Notes under the pieces: model-generated
Databases searched by the model: none
Told to the model about the DNA's origin: nothing
Seen by the model: the letters and a program-made list of their open reading frames with translations, nothing else
Position numbers and translations under genes: made by a program
In this document: positions 27,477 through 32,563 of the stretch, piece after piece
Numbering within the stretch: the first letter of the stretch is position 1
Layout: the number at the start of each line of letters is the position of its first letter
Origin: Nitrospira sp.
GTDB taxonomy: Bacteria; Nitrospirota; Thermodesulfovibrionia; Thermodesulfovibrionales; SM23-35
Length of the DNA: 32,563 bases
Direction: 5' to 3'
NCBI GenBank assembly: GCA_016873615.1
Contig: VGWX01000024.1
Location: 1-32,563 of the forward strand

Positions 27477-28346
27477 ATGTTCGAAAAAGAAGAGATAATA
27501 CCACTTGAGGAAGAAGTCTTCAGACTTATCAGGGATTTTGTCAGGGATTACTGCGGGATATATTTTGATGACGACTCACGATATCTCCTTGAAAAAAGGC
27601 TTTCACGGAGGGTGCGGACCCTCCACTTCAGTAATTTCAGGGAATATTACCGCTATCTGCTGTATCACAAAAATCGTGAGGAAGAGCTCGCTTCAATCAT
27701 AGATATTATTACTATAAACGAGACATATTTTTTTAGAGAGCAAAATCAGCTCAAGACATTCAGTGAGGAGATTCTCCCTGAACTCAAGGATATAAATAAA
27801 GATAAAAAAAGACTGAGGGTTTGGTCTGCAGGCTGTTCAACAGGTGAGGAGCCCTATACTATTGCCATCCTCGTGCTTGAAAAAGGATATTTTCACAACT
27901 GGAACATAGAGATTTTCGGCAGTGATATAAACCAGAGGGTTCTTCAGGCAGCAAGAAGCGGCATATACAGAAAAAATTCGTTCAGGGCAACAGAGCCCTA
28001 TTTTCTGAGAAAATATTTCAGGGAAGAAGATAATATTTCGAGGATATCAGACAATGTCAAACAATACGTTAATTTCAGCCATCTCAATCTTCTCGATCCC
28101 TTCAAGGTAAAATTGGTGGGAACTGTGGATGTAGTATTCTGCAGAAATGTGTTAATCTATTTTGACTATCCATCGCGAAAAAAAGTGATCGAGATGTTTT
28201 ATGAAAGACTTGCTGATGGAGGATATTTATTACTGGGCCATGCTGAATCATTAATAAATATATCCACTGCCTTTTCCCTGAGACATTTTAAATATGACAT
28301 GGTCTATCAAAAACCCGCAAAAAAAGGAGCCTCTGTAGATGTCTAA
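27477..28346 (+). CDS. cheR: Chemotaxis protein methyltransferase CheR
   Basis: INETYFFRE; RVWSAGCSTGEEPYTIAILV; VDVVFCRNVLIYFD; LLLGHAESL. Confidence 0.95.
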   Translation: MFEKEEIIPLEEEVFRLIRDFVRDYCGIYFDDDSRYLLEKRLSRRVRTLHFSNFREYYRYLLYHKNREEELASIIDIITINETYFFREQNQLKTFSEEILPELKDINKDKKRLRVWSAGCSTGEEPYTIAILVLEKGYFHNWNIEIFGSDINQRVLQAARSGIYRKNSFRATEPYFLRKYFREEDNISRISDNVKQYVNFSHLNLLDPFKVKLVGTVDVVFCRNVLIYFDYPSRKKVIEMFYERLADGGYLLLGHAESLINISTAFSLRHFKYDMVYQKPAKKGASVDV

Positions 28347-29403
28347 AGTCAGGGTGCTTATTGTTGATGACTCTGCATACAGCAGACAGACAATCAAAAA
28401 AATGCTTGAGTCAGATGCCAATATCGAAGTAGCAGGCATAGCCTCTGACGGTATTGATGCAATGGCAAAGACACTAAGGCTCAATCCTGACATCATAACC
28501 CTCGACATCGAAATGCCCGAGATGGATGGTTTCAGTTTCCTCAGGTGGTTGATGAGCAACAGACCAACCCCTGTAATCATTGTCAGTTCATATTTTGACT
28601 CAAAGACTGTTTTTAGGGCGCTCGAATTCGGGGCGGCTGATTTCGTTGCAAAACCGCCGCGTATGGTCTCCTCCGAATTCCATAGACTGGAGAGTGATTT
28701 ATTAAGAAAAGTCAAAGGGATCAAGGGCTTTCGTCTGGACAAACTGAGCAAAAATCTCGAATTACTTGAGGAAAAAACTTTTCAAAGACCAATATTAGAT
28801 ACCTCAGATAACATTCAGGTTGTCGCCATAGGTTCATCAACCGGCGGGCCTGCTGCACTGAAGATAATTCTCTCGAAACTCCCTGGAAATTTTCCAGCCG
28901 GGATAGTGATAAGCCAGCATATGCCAAAAGGTTTTACTGCGTCATTTGCAGAGAGGTTGAACGCAATCTCAAAGGTTTATGTGAAGGAGGCTGCCGATGA
29001 TGACGAACTGGAAATGGGAAAAGTTCTCATCTGTCCGGGAGGCTTTCACATGTCATTTAAGAAAATGGCTGAGGGAATAGTGACTGTCATAAAAGAGCCG
29101 AAAAGTACAGATAAATACATACCGTCTATAGATGTAATGATGTCATCTGTTGCTGATATTTTTGGATCAAAAGCTTTGGGTGTTATATTGACGGGTATGG
29201 GTAATGATGGAAGATCAGGAATGCTGGAAATTAAGAAGAGAGGAGGGTATACTATAGCTGAATCAGAAGATACTGCTGTGGTTTTTGGTATGCCTGCAGA
29301 AGTTATAAGGGCAGATGCTGCAGAGATGGTGTTGCCCATCTCCAGGATACCCGTTGAGATAATAAAATTAGCTAAAGAAACACCAAGGGGTAAAGATTCA
29401 TAG
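28339..29403 (+). CDS. cheB: Protein-glutamate methylesterase CheB
   Basis: Receiver VLIVDDSAYSRQTI; catalytic motifs AIGSSTGGPAAL, ISQHMPKGFTASFAERL, GVILTGMGNDGRSGM. Confidence 0.95.
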   Translation: MSKVRVLIVDDSAYSRQTIKKMLESDANIEVAGIASDGIDAMAKTLRLNPDIITLDIEMPEMDGFSFLRWLMSNRPTPVIIVSSYFDSKTVFRALEFGAADFVAKPPRMVSSEFHRLESDLLRKVKGIKGFRLDKLSKNLELLEEKTFQRPILDTSDNIQVVAIGSSTGGPAALKIILSKLPGNFPAGIVISQHMPKGFTASFAERLNAISKVYVKEAADDDELEMGKVLICPGGFHMSFKKMAEGIVTVIKEPKSTDKYIPSIDVMMSSVADIFGSKALGVILTGMGNDGRSGMLEIKKRGGYTIAESEDTAVVFGMPAEVIRADAAEMVLPISRIPVEIIKLAKETPRGKDS

Positions 29404-29415
29404 AGTGGAGGATTC

Positions 29416-30243
29416 ATGGAAAAAGACTCCAATATAACAAGGAAAGTGGATGAGTTTCTTCAGATCTTCAAAAGGGGAGAGGAGTTTACCAAAGATCTGA
29501 TCAAAGAAAACGAGAGACTCAGGTTCAGGATAGCAGAGCTCGAAGAGTCTATTGAGAAGACAGGGAGTGAAGGAAGGATCAGACTCTATGAAGACAGGAT
29601 AAAGCTGCTCGAGGATGAGATTAATTCCATCCTGGACAGATACAAAAAGGCAGAGGAAGAAAATAAGGATTTCGCAGCTAAATATGTGGATGTAGAGGCT
29701 GAGAATAATATGCTTGCAAATCTCTATGTGGCAAGCTATCAACTCCATTCGACCCTGGACTTCAATGAGGTTTTACGGGTAGTAATGGAAATAATAATTA
29801 ACCTGGTAGGAGCTGAAAAGTTCGCAATATTCCTTATGGACGATAAAACAAATGAGCTCCTGCCGGCTGCTTCTGAAGGTTTGTCTCTCAATGAAATGCC
29901 AAAGGTAAAAATGGGGGAAGGCACTATCGGAAGAGTAGCAAAAGAAGGAGTGAGTCATTTCACGGAAAATATGACTGATACGGCAACTTCAGGAATTAAC
30001 GCTGCAAACCCATTTGTATGCATTCCGCTAAAGATAAAAGAACATGTTATTGGTGTAATCTCAATTTATTCACTCTTTATGCAAAAGACCTCATTTTCTA
30101 ATATTGATTATGAACTTTTTAATTTATTGGCAGGTCATGCTGCCACTGCAATATTTTCTTCAAGACTCTATACACAATCTGAGAGAAAACTTACAACCAT
30201 ACAGAGTTTCCTTGATCTTCTGAAGGAGAAGCCGAGAAGATAG
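29416..30243 (+). CDS. Coiled-coil plus GAF-domain protein
   Basis: N-terminal charged heptad-like coiled coil (~90 aa), then GAF (VGAEKFAIFLMDDKTNELLPAASEGL ... CIPLKIKEHVIGVISIYS). Confidence 0.85.
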   Translation: MEKDSNITRKVDEFLQIFKRGEEFTKDLIKENERLRFRIAELEESIEKTGSEGRIRLYEDRIKLLEDEINSILDRYKKAEEENKDFAAKYVDVEAENNMLANLYVASYQLHSTLDFNEVLRVVMEIIINLVGAEKFAIFLMDDKTNELLPAASEGLSLNEMPKVKMGEGTIGRVAKEGVSHFTENMTDTATSGINAANPFVCIPLKIKEHVIGVISIYSLFMQKTSFSNIDYELFNLLAGHAATAIFSSRLYTQSERKLTTIQSFLDLLKEKPRR

Positions 30244-30261
30244 CATACAGAGGAGGCATAC

Positions 30262-30627
30262 ATGTTGAATGTTCTTGTTGTTGAAGATTCACCAACTATG
30301 AGACAACTCATAGGATTTGCCATAAAGAGGATACCCGGGTCAAGGGTTATTGAGGCAACAGACGGTGTTGATGCATTAAAGAAATTGTCCTCAGAAAAGA
30401 TAGATATTATCCTTGCTGACATTAATATGCCCATAATGGACGGCCTGAAATTAGTAAGTCTTGTCAGGAATAATCCTTCTTATAAGAGTATCCCTATCAT
30501 TATGATTACAACAGAAGGCGCTGAAGAAGATAAGAACAAGGCCTTAGCCATCGGAGCAAATGCTTATCTTACAAAACCCATACAGACGCAGGAGTTAATG
30601 AAGCTTGTGAACAGCTTCATATCATAA
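30262..30627 (+). CDS. cheY: CheY-like response regulator
   Basis: NVLVVEDSPTMRQLIGFAIKR; LADINMPIMDGLKLV; TKPIQTQEL. Confidence 0.92.
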   Translation: MLNVLVVEDSPTMRQLIGFAIKRIPGSRVIEATDGVDALKKLSSEKIDIILADINMPIMDGLKLVSLVRNNPSYKSIPIIMITTEGAEEDKNKALAIGANAYLTKPIQTQELMKLVNSFIS

Positions 30628-30709
30628 ATCCGGTATTTCCTGTGAGCTTATTCTAATGACCTGAAGCCCGTTTCATGCTGCAAACAAAGCAAACTGCTCT
30701 TCTATCCGC

Positions 30710-30772
30710 TTACTCCTTCAATATCCGCTGAACAACCTCATAATCTTCGATGAGCAATATCTTATTGCGCAT
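30710..30772 (-). pseudogene. Truncated receiver-domain remnant (20 aa)
   Basis: Minus-strand ATG...TAA encodes MRNKILLIEDYEVVQRILKE*, matching the beta1-alpha1 segment of response regulators. Confidence 0.45.
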
Positions 30773-30774
30773 TG

Positions 30775-31713
30775 CTACTTCTGAGTGCTACTTTCTGTCT
30801 CTGTTTTTAATAAAACTTCTATCTTGGCCTTTGCCCTCAGATCAGTTATCCATGCTTCCTTGAGTTCCTGTGCCCTGGTGGTCTCAAGTTCCTTTTTCAG
30901 TTTGTCCTTAGTTTCTTCAAAAGACAACTGATGTTCGGGCTTCTTATCTTCAAGTTTAATGATATACCAGTTGTTCTCAGCCTTGATTAGATCACTCATC
31001 TCTCCGACTTTAAGCTTGAATGCTGCTTCTTCAATCTCCGGAAGCATCCTGCCTTTATGCATGTAACCAATGTCTCCGGACTTAACGCGATAACTGTCTT
31101 CAGACATCTTGTATGCAAGGTCACCAAAGTCCTCACCGGCCTTTATTCTGGCCAGAATGTCCTGAGCTTTCTTCTCATCCTTTGTGGAAATAAGCCTCAG
31201 TTTAACACTCTCAGGTTGTTTAAACTTAGAAGCGTTCTTTTCATAATACTCTTTCAGATCCTTTTCGCTGATCTTTGATGCCTCTGTCACCTTTTTTGCA
31301 ACCATATTCTGCACAAGTATTTCTTTCTCAACCTGTGCGCGCACCTTTTCCTCTGTTATTCCTTCCTTCTCAAGGGCCGCCTTATATTCCTCCGGTGACT
31401 TGAATTTTTTTCTGATCTTTTCCATCTGGGCATTCACCTTTTCCTTATCTATCTCCATGCCCTTTGCCACTGCATCCTTATACTGAAGCTCTCTGTTGAC
31501 AAGCGCCTCAATTGCTTTATCATAGTAAAACTTGCGTTTTTCCTGTGGAACATTGCGATGAAATGTAGTCTGAGGTATCAATCTGTCCACCTCAGCCTCG
31601 AGATCTTTTTTCGTAAAAGCAGCGCCGTTCACCTTCGCGACCACTGCATCATCAGCATATGCTGAAACAGAAAACAGGATGATTATTATCGAAGACAAAA
31701 GTATTTTAAACAT
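30775..31713 (-). CDS. SurA/PpiC-type (parvulin) peptidyl-prolyl cis-trans isomerase, secreted
   Basis: Signal peptide MFKILLSSIIIILFSVSAYA; SurA_N-like region; rotamase LRLISTKDEKKAQDILARIKAGEDFGDLAYKMSEDSYRVKSGDIGYMHKGRMLPEIEEAAFKL. Confidence 0.92.
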   Translation of the reverse strand: MFKILLSSIIIILFSVSAYADDAVVAKVNGAAFTKKDLEAEVDRLIPQTTFHRNVPQEKRKFYYDKAIEALVNRELQYKDAVAKGMEIDKEKVNAQMEKIRKKFKSPEEYKAALEKEGITEEKVRAQVEKEILVQNMVAKKVTEASKISEKDLKEYYEKNASKFKQPESVKLRLISTKDEKKAQDILARIKAGEDFGDLAYKMSEDSYRVKSGDIGYMHKGRMLPEIEEAAFKLKVGEMSDLIKAENNWYIIKLEDKKPEHQLSFEETKDKLKKELETTRAQELKEAWITDLRAKAKIEVLLKTETESSTQK

Positions 31714-31949
31714 GTAAAACTCCTTTTTCTTTTATAATGCAGGATATATACGATAAGATGCAAGCCCAAAGCTGATATTCAGCTCATGCACATCGGCTGA
31801 CTGAAATATCATAAGTCTGATTAATCAGTCGGAATTGTTGGATTAAAAAAGGAAACAGTCAACAACATATATTAACTGCTGAAAACGACCATAAGAAGCT
31901 ATTTATGAATATATTTAATCCTTGAAATCTTTCCGAAAATAAGTAAACT

Positions 31950-31955
31950 TATAAT
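31950..31955 (+). promoter_or_regulatory. -10 element TATAAT for the 6S RNA candidate
   Basis: Exact TATAAT; predicted start site about 31962, just before the 6S closing stem. Confidence 0.5.
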
Positions 31956-31969
31956 TAAGAAGAGTAAAA

Positions 31970-32138
31970 GAGATTGCGAGACCCAGGACGGGTTAAAACT
32001 GAGGAGCAAGTAAAATATCGGGAGCGGGAGTTGGATACAGTGAGCAGGCCTTCAGCAGCGAGAAGGAAGCCTAAAGTATCTGCCGAAGCACCCACTTAAA
32101 AAAAGAGCTCAGGGATTCCCGGATCTGGGATCGCAAAA
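31970..32138 (+). ncRNA. ssrS: 6S RNA (SsrS)
   Basis: Closing stem TTGCGA/GA/CCCAG (31974-31986) with CTGGG/A/TCGCAA (near 32125-32136); conserved-looking GTGAGCAGGCC...GAGAAGGAAGCCTAAAG...TGCCGAAGCACCCACTT; length ~165 nt; TATAAT upstream; no ORF. Confidence 0.8.
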
Positions 32139-32259
32139 AAATACTGGAGTCATAAAAGGGTAATGGTCATCCTGAAAGCGAATGGCAGAAGTTAAAATGC
32201 CGGACTACAGGTTGTCCAATCAAGCAGCCCCTTAATATGGCTCTATTTATTTGGTTTTT

Positions 32260-32291
32260 TGGCTGTTATATATAGCTGCACATAACAGCCA
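32260..32291. repeat. 10-bp inverted repeat with 12-nt loop
   Basis: TGGCTGTTAT (32260-32269)/ATAACAGCCA (32282-32291); no T-run on either strand's 3' side. Confidence 0.4.
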
Positions 32292-32563
32292 CTACTAAGC
32301 GATAACAGGAGTTCAAGATTCTGCAATATTTCCATTTAAAGTCCTCACGGTCAATCCTGGATTGATGTGAATGGTTCGAATGAAAATCAATAAAAAGATG
32401 CTTTTAAGAAAGAAAAAAGTGGTTTGATAATCTTGCAGTTTTTGGTGTACCACCTTCACCTACAAAGAAACAAAATCAGCCTATTGAAATAATTGAGACA
32501 TACTGGCACAAATAGAAGTCTGATTTAATAGGCAGGCTTAAGGAGGTCGACGGAAGGGACATG

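Noticed and set aside
31817-31828. Perfect palindrome CTGATTAATCAG between the isomerase gene and 6S RNA
   Set aside because: Short AT-rich palindrome with a single copy seen; could be a regulator site but nothing further supports it.
1-32563. CRISPR arrays, tRNA/rRNA genes, transposases, phage or toxin-antitoxin genes
   Set aside because: None were recognisable on reading the sequence and ORF track; no regular direct-repeat/spacer array was seen.

Overview
The window is a gene-dense bacterial chromosomal segment. Gene content and style suggest a Nitrospirota/Thermodesulfovibrionia-like genome, but that is inference only. Left to right it contains: a repeat/hairpin cluster; two small secreted Ig-like/CARDB genes, the first apparently frameshifted; a livFGMH ABC-transporter operon carrying several degenerate short-repeat insertions; an RpoD-like sigma factor; a histidine kinase/NtrC-type regulator pair with a candidate sigma-54 target gene; a TPR/cNMP-binding protein; a DapL-like aminotransferase, folK, a GAF-GGDEF protein and hisH; an RRM protein overlapping rpsU behind a promoter-hairpin-U-tract leader; and a ~13.3 kb chemosensory operon (17361-30627). 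That operon is ordered PATAN/DUF4388-GAF, CheY, CheA, ExeA-type AAA ATPase, N-terminally extended CheW, MCP fused to a C-terminal PhnD-like binding domain, CheW, HEAT-repeat protein, CheR, CheB, coiled-coil/GAF, CheY. A SurA/PpiC-type isomerase follows, and then a region without annotated ORFs that contains a strong 6S RNA candidate. The best candidates for a new system are the ExeA ATPase plus extended CheW module, which resembles ParC/ParP in gene arrangement, and the MCP whose PhnD-like sensor is predicted to be cytoplasmic. No database searches or folding calculations were run.
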